Shown: positions 10,901-22,030 of the stretch, in pieces | How the letters are laid out: every line of letters starts with the position of its first letter | Position numbering within the stretch: the first letter of the stretch is position 1 | Origin: Phylloscopus collybita | Lineage: Eukaryota > Chordata > Aves > Passeriformes > Phylloscopidae | Reading direction: 5' to 3' | NCBI GenBank assembly: GCA_027886175.1 | Contig: JAJNNQ010000023.1 | Coordinates: forward strand, 6,682,501-6,746,500 | Length of the DNA stretch: 64,000 nucleotides | Position numbers and translations under genes: made by a program | The notes under the pieces: model-generated | The model's input: only the letters and a program-made list of their open reading frames with translations | What the model was told of the DNA's origin: nothing | Database searches by the model: none

Positions 10901-13900
10901 ACACAGGCAGGCAAGACATGACATGGCTCCCGAGGGTGTGGATTAGACATTTGGGGGTTTATTTGGGGGTCCCACACTGGGGGGGAGCAGCCTGGCTCCC
11001 ACAGGAGAGAGAGGGAGGGAGAGAGGGGGGAAAAGGGAGAGAGGGGGAGGCAGGGAGCGAGAGGAGGCAAGAGCAAGAGTCCCAAGAGCAAGAGGGCTAG
11101 CAAGAGCCTCTGCCTCGTGTATCTCAGCTTAAAAGGGCTTCCCAGCGAGGGGGCAGACCCGAGGCTCAGACCAATGGGACACTGAGGGTAGGAGGGGTTG
11201 GGTAACAATTGGGTTACAATGAACGGCAACTTAGGGGGTGGTTTACAACAACTTACTAATGAACCCTACATTTTGGGGGAGAACAGACAATCACTTAGGA
11301 AAAATGATTCCCCACAACGCACCTCTGCCGGGCCCGCTCCCGCTGGCTCTGCTCCTCCTTCTGGCGCTCCAGCAGCCCCCGCAGCTCCTGCGCCTGCTGC
11401 CCATAGCGCTGCGCCGCCCGCTCGTCCGACTGCAGCAGCTCGGCCTCGTGCAGCAGCTTCAGCTGCCGGATGTCCTCGCGGTGCTTGGCCAGCAGCTTCT
11501 GGATCTCCGGCTCCAGCCCTGCCACGGCAGGAAGGACGGGCATGGCTCAGGCTCGGGCATGGCATCCTCCCCTCAGTGCCCTCAGCCCCGCCTCAAAGCG
11601 GGGATGAGCACAGAGGGGTTTTCCTGCCCTCTGGCATTTTCTCCACCAGAAACAGGGAGCCCACACCAAAGAGCTCTTCTAGACCACTCTGGCCCTGTCC
11701 TGGCTCCAGCTGTTGCTGAGGGAACCTGGCAGTACCTTTCACCGTGATTTCTTTGATCTTTTTGGTTTTCTCCTCAATCCACTTCTCCCGTCGGACTTTC
11801 TCCGTTGCACTCATGAGTTCCTTCAGTTTCTTAATCTCCTGTTTGGAAGCAAATGGGAAAACCTCAGAGAAGCTGGGAGAGCCAGGCTGTTGGGAAGGAG
11901 CTGTGGAGCTGTGCTTGGATACATGCACAGCCCTGGCCAGGTGTGTTCTTCCAGCCCAGAGAAGTGGCCACACACTCTCCCAGTGCCTTCTCCTCTATCC
12001 CTTGGCAAAGTGCTCACTGCCAAGACACGAGAGCACCGAGGGAGGGGGAAGGGGAACTGGGGGCTGCCGAGGGTCCCTGCATGCAGGGCAGCCCATCTGT
12101 CCCTGTGTGATGGTGCTTTCCTCTCCAGCCTTCCCTCTCCCTGCCATGGAAAACCCTCTGGCAGGGGCTGGAGCAGGGCCAGAGCAGGTCAGGGCACGAG
12201 AGGAGAGGGGAAGGCACAAAAGAGAGCAAAGACCACATTTACCTCACAAAAGGGGCCCAAAGTGCGCCAGACCTGGGGAGAAAGAAAGGAGGGGATGGAG
12301 AGAGAAGGGGAATGGTGGGGGAGAGGCAAATCCACACAGCCGTGTCTGTGGGAGCCACGGGCAGGGCAGAGCTGGGCAAGAGTCCATGGGGGCAAGGGGA
12401 GACAGCACAAGGAACAAGGACAGGCACAAGCCAAGGGACTGGCCAAGAGCCTGTATGGTTGGAGTCTGCTCCAGAGACCAAGGGACCTCCATGGCCTGGC
12501 CAGGCATGAGCTCAGCTCCAGAGTCAAGAAGATGCAGGAACTGGGATGGCAGAGCTGGGATAAGCCCAGTGGTGCTGCCTTCCTGCCAGGCCTGGCCCAG
12601 GGCAAGCTGAGCTGTCCCCATCTACAGGAGAAACAGAATTCCTCCATGGCACTGGGTTTGTGCCAGCACCGCACCCTGGTCACCCCCAGCCTGGGAGTGC
12701 TCTGCCTTCAGTGGGATCATGGAATCACAGACCGGTTTGGGTTGGAAGGGACCTTAAAGCTCATCCAGTTCCAGCCTCTGCCATGGGCAGGGACACGTTC
12801 CAGTATCCCAGATTGCTCCAAGCCCTGTCCAACCTGGCCTGGAACACTTCCAGGGATCCAGGGGCAGCCACAGCTGCTCTGGGCACCCTGTGCCAGGTGT
12901 TGGGGAAGGGTCTCTCCAAGCAGAGCTTACACTGTCCGGGTCAGTGCCATGCTCCTGACCGTGGGCAGCAGAGAACAGGAGCCTTTTGGGGAGCCAGGAC
13001 AAAGCTCTGTGGTGACAGGGACCTTCTGTGCACCGGGAAGATCTCCTTGGAGCATCCGGATCCCAGTGAGGTGACAGAGACTGTACTGCTCCTGCTTGAG
13101 CAAAATCAGCATGCATGTGTCCCCCCACCTTCCCTGTCCCCTCACCAGCTCGTGTTGCTCCTGCATCTGGGTGATCTTCTGGCCATACTTGTGGTCCACT
13201 TGTTTCAGCTCTGCCACCACGGCCTCACACTTCTCACTCAGCACCTTCTTGTCATCGAGGAGCTGGGCAGGGCGAGGAGCTGGCATCAGGCAGGTGCAGC
13301 CACCTCAGCCTCTGCCTGCAGGAGCTGGGATGAGGGATTACCTGGTCAATGAAGGCCAGGTGCCTCTGGATGGCTGCCTCATACTGCTCCCTCTGCAGCC
13401 TGAGCTGGTGGCTGAGCTCCTGCTCGGTCTGTTTGACGTGTCGGTCAGTCAGCTCCCGCTGCTGAGTCTGTGGGGAGCCAAACAGCCACGACATGGAAAC
13501 CACCACCAGGCCAGGAAAACGAGGGACAGAGCTGAAGTAAAGCCCTGGTGCTCGTATCTCCCACCCCTATCAGCAGGTACACCCAGTCCCCCAGAGCAGA
13601 GGAAAAGGGAGTTCAGCCCAGGTCCCAACTAGATGATCTTTAAGGTCCCCTCCAACCCAAACAATTGCATGTAAAATCAAGGGATAGTCCTGATCATGTG
13701 CTTCATAGCCCCAAGAACCACACGTGAGGCTGACACACCAGAGCAGTCTGCAGCAGGCTGATGGCTCTCTTCTTCTCCTCTACTTCCAGCTTCAGCCTCA
13801 TCATGGAGCTTGTCACCTCCGTGGCAACAGCTGACACCTGCTCCACGTGAGCCAGCTCCTCTTCCAAAAGGAAGCCCTGCCACAGCAGGAAAAACATGAT

Positions 13901-16900
13901 GAAAAAGTGGTGGAAGCACCCAGAATGAGGACAGGAAGACAGGAGATGATTCCCACCAGGAATGGATTCCCACAGCACAGATGGACTCACCTCCCGCTGT
14001 GTGGCTGAGGCAGCTGACCTGGGCCTCTCCTGCTCTGACTTCTCCATCTCATCCAGGAAACTGATGATGCTTTGGAGCTTGGCCTCTGAGAGCAGAGCCC
14101 CGTCCTCGGGGACCCCTGGCGGGTGGTTCAGCTTCCCAAACTTCTCCAAGTTATCAGCAGTCAGGGAGTTGGAGCTGGGCTCCTGCTGGGAATTCACCGT
14201 GGTGAATGAGCACCCAGGGGAAGGCTCGGGAGAACAGGTGCTGGCTGTCCTCCATCACTGGAGCCCAGTCCTCCCACTGCACCCCAGTAACCAGCCTGAT
14301 CCTTTGGGCTAAACCCTGTCCCACCACCTGAGTTGCTGTTCCTTGCAAATGTCCAAGCCCACAATGCACCAAACACTTCCTCTACCACCTCCAAACTCCT
14401 CCACCACCCTCCCTGTCAGTGCCTGGTTGTTTCTCACCAGGCAGCCGTCACAGTCCAAGGATGGACACAGCAGTCTCATCCCCCAGCTCACCCTGTCCAT
14501 CCAGGCAGACCTGTCCTTCTTGAGGAGCTTGGGCGGGGGCAGCAGCTCCGGCTCCTCCTCCAGCAGCCGGAGTGTGTCCAGCAGCTCGTTGAGGGTGACC
14601 TTGGAGGGAGCCCTACTGCCAGCAGTCACTGCTGTCTCCAGGTCCTCGTTACCTGTCCCCCTGGAGCTCACATCCTAAGGGAGGAGAGAGAGTTTTCTGG
14701 GTCTCCCCAGAAGCCAGCAAAGGCTGTGATGTCACCCTGGCACAGCAGCTGCTGCCAGGGCCCCCAGGAGGCTCAGCCAGACCCACCTGCAGTTTGTCCT
14801 CTGCCCCGGGGTCCGGTGAGGGCACGGAGCCAAGAGCTCCCAGGCTGCTTCCTTCCAGCTCCCCAGCTGCCGAGGGGGAATTGGCCTCTGCAGGAACCAG
14901 GCTGTTCTCAGGCACTCGCCCCAGCCAGCCCCTGGGAAGCAGCTCCTCAGAGCAAACAGCTCCTTGACCCCTCTTCCCCTCACTCCCAATGCTCTGGGGA
15001 CACACCAGAGGGACTCACCGGCGTTGTTGGCTTTGGTGAGGCTGCTGGCTGGGCTGACATTCCTGGCTGAGGCAGGTTTGGTTCCAGGCTTCTTCTTGGG
15101 CACCCTCCTGCTCTCCTTCACGAGCACCAGCTCTTCTGCCGAGCGCTTCGTCTCCGAGGCCTTTTGGGCCCTTTTCTGCTGCAGCTCCTGCAGGGACAGA
15201 GCAGCCATGGATGTCCTGAAGTTTTGGGAAGGCACAAGCCTGTGTTTGCAAGGCTGTGGCAGCATTTTTGCATCCTCCAGCTGCTCACTGATGTGTCTCC
15301 CACAACCCTCCCTCCCCGATGGAACATGATTCCAATTAGGGCAAAGAAAATTTGGGGTTTAAAGCATCCCCAGCTTTACTGCCAACTCCTGCAGCCTGTG
15401 CCAACCCCATCTGCAACACCAGCTGCAAGAGCAGGGTGACAATGATGTGCTGCTTCCTGCCAAGGGACATGGAGTGTCCTCTGCCCTCTTCAGAGGGACC
15501 CTGCTCCTGAGGGCACGCACACTCTCGGCCATTCCACGGAGCTTGGAGTCTCCCTGTCTCAACATGGTCACCGTTTTCCTGAGAACTGCACAGAAACCAG
15601 GACTGTCCTCACAAGCTCTGAATGAGCTGCCAAGGTTTGGCAGGAGCACAGCAGGAAACTGCTCCGTGGCACATCCATCTCCGCAGGGAGCACTCCATTT
15701 CCAGGGCTGGCTCTGATCCTGCCCCATGCCAAGGCTCTGGAGATGCAGAGAGGCCTCTCACTGCCTCGCTGGATGATGCCAACAAATGGTGTCACCCAGG
15801 CCTGGCCCTACCTGGATGGCAGCAAGCCGGGCCAGGCGTGCCTTCTCCTCTCGGATCTTCCGGCGTTCCTCGTCCTTCCTCTCCTGCAAATCCAGGATGT
15901 TCCCCTCCTCCATCTGCTGCTGCCTTTCCTTCCAGAGAGGAGGGTCAAAAATGTCACTGAGAGCTCTCCAGCACCCACCACTGAGATGTGTGAGGGGCAC
16001 CCACACCTGATTCACCCCACATCCAGGCTTTCTTTCCTCCCCTCTGTGCAGGTGAGGAGCCCTCAGCACAGCTCCACCTTGGAGCAGCTTATTTTCTTCA
16101 GATCCTCAATGCAATTATTACTATTATTATTATTATTATTGCTACTATTATATCATCATCTGGGTCTGCAACCACCGAGGAGACAAGGCTTAAAAATAGA
16201 TTCACATGCAAGAGCAACGGAGCTTTTCATTACTGGGATAAATAATTGAACACAAAGAAACACAAATAGCTGTGAAACCTCGTCACTCTAACAAGCCACC
16301 TCATTAGGGATTCATTAGGATGAGCCCAGATGGGGCATCCCTTCTCTGGCCACCAGTGTGCCCCAGACAGTGGCAATTCAGGGAGACTTGTACTGCTCCT
16401 GCCAGTGTCTGACTGCTCCCAGTCAGGGGGCTGGGGGAACTGGAGCCATGTGGTGCTGAGTCTTTGGGCCTCAGTTCCTGCTGGAACCCAGCCCAGGCTA
16501 ATCCCTGGACACAGCCAGCACAGCTCTGAGGGAACGGGACCCTCCCCAGCTCTCTGGACCATAGCGGGGCTGGTTGGATGCAAAACCAGAGCCCCCTCAC
16601 AGCCCAGGTCTGGGGATTAAAGGGACCCCAACTGCATGGCCAGTAGGGCATGGATGTTGGGTGGTCTGGGCTGCAGAGCAGGGGACAGGACCAACCTCCC
16701 TCTTGGCAGCCATCAGGCGTCCCAGAGCCGCAGCCGCTGTCCTGTGGCGCTGCGAGTGCCGCCGGTACCAGCGCTGGATGGTGACAGCAGCCAGGTTCAC
16801 CTGCTGGATGAACCTGTGGGCACAGGGAGGGAGGGTCAGCACAGCCCCGGGCGCAGCAGAGCACAGACGGATTCCCCACAGCACCAGGACCTGCAGGTGC

Positions 16901-19476
16901 ACTAGGAGTGGCTTCTCCCCAGCTGAAATCCCACAGGACAGGAAGAGGCTCCCCTGGAGCTCCTCATGCCTCCTGGCAGCGTCCTCCTGCCCCTCACCTC
17001 TCGGCCTCCTCCTCGGTCACCTCCCTCCTCCTGGGAATGCTGCTGCTGCCGCTGCTGCTGCTGCTGCTGTTGTTGTTGCAGGTCATGATGTTGTTGCTGG
17101 AGAAATTTTTCTGAGACTTCACGAAGCTGCTGCCACCTTCCCCATCCTCGTTCGAGGTCGCTTTGACGACATTGCTGGGACAGGAGATGAAGCCACTCAG
17201 CCCTGCCCTGCGCCACACACAACCCCAGGGCCAGCCCAGCTGCAGAGCCAGGACATTCCCCACACTCACTTGAGGGAACTGGGAGCCTGGTTGGAGCTCT
17301 TGGGAGCAGGGCCCTTCTCAGCAGTGGAGTAATTGTTGTGCACCATGGTGGTGACGCAGTTGCCCATTGCACCCTTGTTGCTCCTTGTGTGGAGAGACCA
17401 GGAGCATCAGAAACAGCACCTTCCCTTCCCCAGGGGTTTTCTCCATGCAGTTCTGCCCACCCTCCCCCTCAGGACCCTCTCTCCTACCTGTTGTTGGCAG
17501 TGAAGTTGGCAGCCAGGAGCACTGTGGCTTCCTTCCTCCTCATGCCTGAGGGTGGCTCGAGGCCGTGGGAGCCAGAGGGGCCCAGGAGTGCCCGGGGCTG
17601 GTCATCCTGCCACAGAGTCAGCAGGAATTAGGGCAACAAACCCATCTCCTCAAACCCCAACAGGAGCACAGAGCCTACTTGGCCTGCCCACTCCCACAGC
17701 CTGCCATCCTCACCAGGATATTCCAAGTGGTTTTCTTTTCCGGGGAGGTTTTGCTCAGAGTTGCCAGTTTCTTCCTTCCTCCTGGATCGCCCTCAAAGAA
17801 GGCCAGGAAGTCTCCTGTCTGCTCTGAGCTTTATCCAGACCCAGGGAAGGCAGAGAGGAGAGATCAGGGGTTCTGGGATAACTCACAGCCACAGGACACA
17901 CTCTGGCTATGCAGGGCACTTGGATACTCTCCAGTGTGACACAGGAGAGAAAGGGGCTGGAGAATCATTACACAGCCACAAAACCCACTAATTACTCATT
18001 TTTACACAGAGGTTTGGGTTCCAGGGTGGTGTGTGGTGATAGAGATGGGCACAGACCAATAGGAGAATGGAAAATCCCAGCTCACAGGGCACTGGGAACA
18101 GAGAACTTTTGTCTCCTCACACAGCCCAGTTATGGCCTGGAGGGTCCATGAGGGCTGCTGGAATCAAATGGAATGTTTTCTGTCACAGCCACAGAAATAT
18201 ATTCCATTTCCCCAGAGAGAAATTCTTCCCTGTGATGGCAGTGAGGCCTTGGCACAGGCTGCCCACAGAAGCTGGGCACTGCTCTGACAGAGAAGTGTCC
18301 CAGGCCATACTGGATGGGGCTTGGAACCACCTGGTCTCGTGGAAGGTGATCCTGCACGGGACTTTAAGGTCAGGCCATTCTGTGATCCCATGAAACCCTA
18401 AACAAGAAACCTCCTCTTCAAAAAAATAACCAAAATGCCAGACATGGGTTTTCCAGGGCTAGGTTTTAACTCCTGGTGTGCACGACAGAGCTCAGGGTGT
18501 TTTGGAAAGGCTCCTGTTCCCTCACAGGACCAGGGAGGTGGGACATGTGGGTGGGGTGTCTCCCAGTGCCACCCACAGGACAGAGGGACACAGGTCCGTG
18601 GCTGGAGCTGTACCTGTGAGAGCTGTTCACCCGCTGGTTCACCTGGGTGGTGCTGTTGGACCTGCGCAGGTTGTTCATGGCCCGGGATCCCACATCCTCC
18701 TGTGGAGAGCAGGGATAACTCCAGCAGCCACGTTCAGGAGGAGCACAGGCAGGCTCCCCCAGCCTCCCACCCTGTGGGACATGGAGCTCCCACTGCCCTG
18801 GAGCTGCCAAGCTCTCTTTGAGGCAGCAGGCACTGCTGAGCCAGCAGGAACACATTCCTTAGCACAAGCTCCTGGGAACAAGGGAATGCTGCCAAGGGAT
18901 TACTCAGCACGGAGCTCAGACTGTCTGCTCCTGGATCCTGACGGAGCCCAGCGAGCACCTGGGGCTCGTTCCCTCTGTGGAACCCCCACTCAGGAGCCCG
19001 CAGAGCGGCAGGAACAGGGGGTGCTCCACGAGGGGCAGGCTGGGCCTGACACCCCAGCAGGAGACACCAGGAAATCGGGAGTCTCCAGATGGAAATCGGC
19101 ACAGGGAGAGGAAGGGCAAGGAAGGGAAAAGATGGAATCCTGATCCTCCCTACTTCTGCATCGAGCAGAGAGTCAAGGGCAGTGCCACAACAAAGCCAGG
19201 CTGGTGCTGGGGGAACCACAGCGAGAGGGACTGGGACATGCCTGGAGCCATCCCACATCCCAGGCATGCGCTCCCTGGCACAGCAGGGGAAGGACAGAGG
19301 CTCACCGGGGCGTTCCTCTTGGCTTTGCCGTCGGCAGCCACGGACACGGAGCGCGCCATGAGCTTGGCAGGAGAGGCGCTGCCGGGGCGCCGCGACACCG
19401 GCGCCGGGAGCCCCGTCAGGATCAGCTCTGCCACGTCAGAGCTCTGGACAGAGCAGCAGCTCCGGGTGCTCTTCAT
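7927..19476 (-). CDS. CEP131: CEP131 (AZI1), centriolar satellite protein, 25 coding exons, 1087 codons
   Basis: CEP131 acts in centriolar satellites and at the ciliary base, where it affects PCM1-dependent traffic, BBSome entry and genome stability. Coding exons, high to low: 19476-19306, 18699-18614, 17828-17714, 17606-17488, 17383-17270, 17174-16998, 16813-16696, 15928-15812, 15187-15019, 14887-14787, 14674-14492, 14185-13991, 13876-13739, 13467-13342, 13262-13146, 11838-11736, 11518-11323, 10191-10084, 9984-9867, 9739-9665, 9581-9439, 9195-9018, 8943-8777, 8145-8085, 7995-7927. All phases agree; human has 1083 residues. An IQ motif (AVTIQRWYRR) sits near residues 270-279, and coiled coil fills about 556-1087. 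Two basophilic sites, ARSVS (Ser45) and LRRSNS (Ser73), match human Ser47 and Ser78, known MK2/14-3-3 sites. The start is the first codon after the 5'UTR acceptor and aligns with human Met1. Least certain are the 9018/8943 junction and the NAGNAG acceptor at 14185. Confidence 0.96.
10290..10580. repeat. Probable transposon-derived AT-rich insert in CEP131 intron
   Basis: An AT-rich stretch unlike its GC-rich surroundings includes GGTTATTTACAGACCTCGGC followed by CATTTATAGAATTCC, resembling the R/poly(A) end of avian retroviral-type LTRs, then A-rich sequence. No open protein domain is present. Family assignment is uncertain; it could instead be an old DNA transposon remnant. Confidence 0.35.
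10900..11300 (-). mobile_element. Candidate solo LTR (endogenous retroviral type), minus orientation
   Basis: The stretch carries, read on the minus strand, a CCAAT-like ATTGG context near 11175, a purine/pyrimidine-biased tract (GA-rich on plus, 11005-11095) and an AATAAA signal (TTTATT near 10959). Its composition differs sharply from the flanking coding exons, and it makes this CEP131 intron unusually long. No internal viral gene is visible. Target-site duplications were not established, so the assignment is tentative. Confidence 0.35.
12243..12272 (-). other. CEP131: Candidate 30-nt in-frame microexon in CEP131 intron
   Basis: In the intron between the exons ending at 13146 and starting at 11838 (phase 0), a long pyrimidine tract ends in CCCCAG at 12273. 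It is followed by 30 bases encoding VWRTLGPFCE and then a GTAAAT donor at 12242. Including it keeps the frame. The human protein joins HEL directly to EIKKLKEL with no such insert, so it is either an alternative cassette exon or chance. There is no transcript evidence. Confidence 0.25.
12713..12910 (-). mobile_element. CR1 LINE 3' end fragment, minus orientation
   Basis: The sequence begins with a GGATCATGGAATCA segment and runs through GGTTTGGGTTGGAAGGGACC, TTAAAGCTCATCCAGTTCC, the CCATGGGCAGGGACA segment and CTGGCCTGGAACACTTCCAG. This is the reverse complement of the well-known CR1 3' end, including its octamer-type terminus. It is a 5'-truncated, non-coding copy in a CEP131 intron. Confidence 0.95.
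13615..13668 (+). mobile_element. Short CR1 fragment
   Basis: The segment AACTAGATGATCTTTAAGGT followed by CCCCTCCAACCCAAACAATT matches the last 50 or so bases of CR1 in plus orientation. The microsatellite-like terminus is degraded. It lies in the CEP131 intron just right of the exon at 13467. Confidence 0.8.
16108..16160. repeat. ATT trinucleotide microsatellite
   Basis: An imperfect TTA/ATT run interrupted by GCTAC, in the CEP131 intron between the exons at 16696 and 15928. Confidence 0.85.
17041..17078 (-). repeat. CEP131: Coding AAC/AGC triplet repeat in CEP131 (Asn-Ser run)
   Basis: On the minus strand the exon 17174-16998 carries consecutive AAC then AGC codons, giving three Asn and six Ser, then Gly and three Ser (residues about 235-247). 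It lies just before IPRRREVTEEEAER, which resembles the human LPRRKEVTEEEAER block. Human has no such Ser run here, so the repeat is a lineage-specific expansion in a disordered linker and may vary in length. Confidence 0.85.
18190..18395 (+). mobile_element. CR1 LINE 3' end fragment, plus orientation
   Basis: It contains CACAGGCTGCCCACAGAAGC, CTGGATGGGGCTTGGAACCA, CCTGGTCTCGTGGAAGGTG and the terminal CCATTCTGTGATCCCATGA. These are diverged but clear CR1 3' end features. It lies in the CEP131 intron between the second and third coding exons. Confidence 0.93.
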
Positions 19477-20379
19477 GCTGGAGCAGGAGGAAGGAGCCCT
19501 GGAAGCACAGAGCAGAGAGAAGGGAAGGCATTGGAGCATCCAGCCTTGGAACCAGGCACTCCGGCAAACACCGGCACACAGAGCCGGAACTGCTTCCCAA
19601 CAGGACAAAACACCTTCCTCCAAATTGCCACATGGCAAATAACCCCAAGCACAGCCCTGGAGAGGCTCCAGGTGAACTCCCCACTGCTGTCACCCAACTC
19701 TATGGCTGTCCATGAGCTGCTGCCACATTTACGGGCCAGGATTCCAGCAGAGGACTAAAGAGAGGGAAAAGCCCTGCTCCCCATCCCAGGCTCCTTCACC
19801 CCACACAGCCCATGGCTGCCAGAGAATAGCCCCATCTCTGTGGGCTGGAGGTTCAGCTCAGCCCACATCCCCCATCGGGCTGGGATGCTGAAGAACCACC
19901 TGAGCAGCTCCCAAGGGATCGTCCCTGCCAAGCTCCCCATCCCTGACAAGAGTTCATTCAGAAGTGTCCGTGCCCTCTCAGAGGGCACAGGAAGAGCTGG
20001 GCCCCCTCTCAGCTCAGGGCAGCACATTCCCACCTTTTCCCCTCTGCACTCTCCAAGCCCCAGTGCTATCCAGGAAAAGAGCAGATCACTTTATTTCTTT
20101 GCATTTATTACCCACACTGTCCCTAAACCCTCTTCCCTGGCAACCCTGGCTTCCCCTCTCAGGGCTCCACCACAGCCCTTGGCAATGCCTCGGGCTCCAC
20201 AGCCTGGGGAAACAAACGGCTCCCATGGAAACCGCTGGGCTCATGGCAGGAAAACGGGCTCAGGAGCCCAGGCCCAGCACAGCACCCTGAGCCCCCAGCC
20301 CCTCAAATCCCTGAAGCTCAGACTCCTGAGCTTTAAAGCCCCCATGGCCCCAAGCCCCCTTATGACCCAGAGACAAGCT

Positions 20380-20870
20380 CTGGCCTGAAGCTCCCAAATC
20401 CCTGACTCCCTCGGGGTCGCCCAGTTCCCACGCCTATTCCTCTAAGCTCCCAAATCCAGACCCCCCAAATTCCCCCACTCCCAAGGCCCAGGACGGCAGC
20501 CACAGGTCCAAGCCAAGCTCCCAGTTCCTAGATGCCCCCAGGACCTCCCAGGACCCCCATCCCCGGGTCACAAGGCCCCCAAGTTCCAGATCCCCACCAT
20601 GAGCCACAGGGCACCCAAGCCCTCCATGACTCCCAAGCCCCAGACCCCTCCCCAGGAGCCCCGGAAAACCCAGCCCCAAGGCGCCCATGACCCCAGCACA
20701 TATCCTGAGGCCCCAAGCCCCTCATGACTCAGATGCCTCCAGGACCCCTCAACTCCCGAGCCCCGCAGATCCCCAACCCAGACCGCAAACCCTCCAAGCC
20801 CCACCAAAGCCCAAACTCCCAGAGCCCAACCCCTCACGACCACAGTAATGGGCCCCACGCACCCTCACGC
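20380..20870. repeat. C-rich degenerate repeat in CEP131 intron 1
   Basis: About 490 bases of irregular units with CCCAAGCCCC, CCCCAAATCC and CATGACTCCCAAG motifs recur with no fixed period. The complementary strand is G-rich and keeps open frames by composition. I treat it as a decayed minisatellite without coding function. Confidence 0.6.
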
Positions 20871-20998
20871 GGGTGAGACCCCCGCGCTCCGGGGGCGATG
20901 CCGAGAGTGAGGCCCTGACCCTGTGTCCGCTCCCCCTGGAACTCCCTTTGCTCCCCTGGACCCCCCTCAGCCGCCATTAAACGCCCCCATCCCCTCAC

Positions 20999-21200
20999 CT
21001 ACGGCCGCGCTCCGGCCACAGCCATTGGGCGGGGCTGGCGGCGAGCGGCCAATGGGAAGGGAGGAAAGGGCGGGAGAAGAGACGCGATTGGCTATGGGGA
21101 AGGAAGAGGGCGGGAATAAGGGGGGAACGGACGAGGGAGGCGTGGTTCGCCATGGGGGCGGGGCTTAGAGTGAGTGAACCAATGGGGCGAGAGTGTGGGG
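20999..21200 (-). promoter_or_regulatory. CEP131: CEP131 promoter and non-coding exon 1
   Basis: A GTGAGG donor at 20998-20997 follows GCGCGGCCGTAG and would end the untranslated first exon, which splices to the acceptor just before the start codon (19478). Upstream, four CCAAT/ATTGG boxes lie at 21024-21028, 21049-21053, 21087-21091 and 21179-21183, with several GGGCGG boxes. No TATA box is seen. Four CCAAT boxes within 160 bases suggest NF-Y control. I saw no good RFX X-box, which would be expected for many ciliary genes. Confidence 0.7.
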
Positions 21201-21681
21201 GTGGGCGTGGCTCTGAAGGGCGGGGAAAGAGGCGGGGCTTGACCCACCAGGGGGCGCCATGGGGTTTTTGGGGGGAAAATGGGGATTTTGGGGACCTGAG
21301 AGGGGCACTGGGGCTGCTGGGGAGCGCTGAGTGGGGAGAGCCATGAGGAAGATGGGGGAGTCATAGGGCCATTGGGGGAGGTGGGTTGGGGAGGGGGAAC
21401 TATGGGGCAGGGTGGCTTATGGGATTATTGGGGCCATGGGAAAAAGTGGAGCTATTAGGGGGTTCTGGGCCAGGGGAAAACTGTGCGGAAGAGGGGAGAA
21501 CCATGGGGCTACTAGGGGGTGTGTAGCATGGGGGAGAACAGTGGGGCAGGGGAAAGCTGTGGGGCTGTTGGGGGGCCATAGGGCTATAGGAACATGTGGG
21601 GCTGCGGGCCAGGAGGAGCCACAGGCCGGGCTCTGTCAGCGGCGGAGGAAGAAGTCACACGTTCCCAGACCCGAGTGGGGG

Positions 21682-21687
21682 TTTATT
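21682..21687 (-). terminator. TEPSIN: TEPSIN poly(A) signal (AATAAA on minus strand)
   Basis: TTTATT on the plus strand lies about 345 bases beyond the TEPSIN stop codon (22033-22031). The region between it and the CEP131 promoter (21200-21660) is G-rich and without exons. Confidence 0.8.
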
Positions 21688-22030
21688 GGTGGGTCCCGGC
21701 CCCATGGGGACGGCGCCTTCTCCCACCCCACCCCCACAGAGCCCAGGCTGCAGCTGGGGGCCACCCAAGAGCACCCATGGCCATGCTGAGGTCCCCAGAG
21801 CACCCCCAGCTGAGTCCAGCGGGTCCCACACCCCTGCCCAGCTCAGAGGAGCAAGGGCTCGTGCCCCTCTGCATGCCCTGGAACACCAGGGACAGCGAGA
21901 GGGACATTGTCACCTGATGGAAGAAGCCCTTGTGGGCATTTCAGACCGTGTCCCCCCTGAGGCACCAGGACAGTGAGGCCCCGCAGGGAGTTGGGGCAGA
22001 GCCCCTGCACGTCCCGGGGCCCGACAGCAG

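Noticed and set aside
15929..15956. Extending the CEP131 exon upwards to include DIFDPPLWK
   Set aside because: The acceptor at 15957 gives the wrong phase and would create a stop with the previous exon. The internal acceptor at 15929 restores phase 0 and matches human (KRE-EQRQR).
21120..21160. RFX X-box in the CEP131 promoter
   Set aside because: GTTCGCCATGGGGGC resembles half an X-box, but the second half site does not match.
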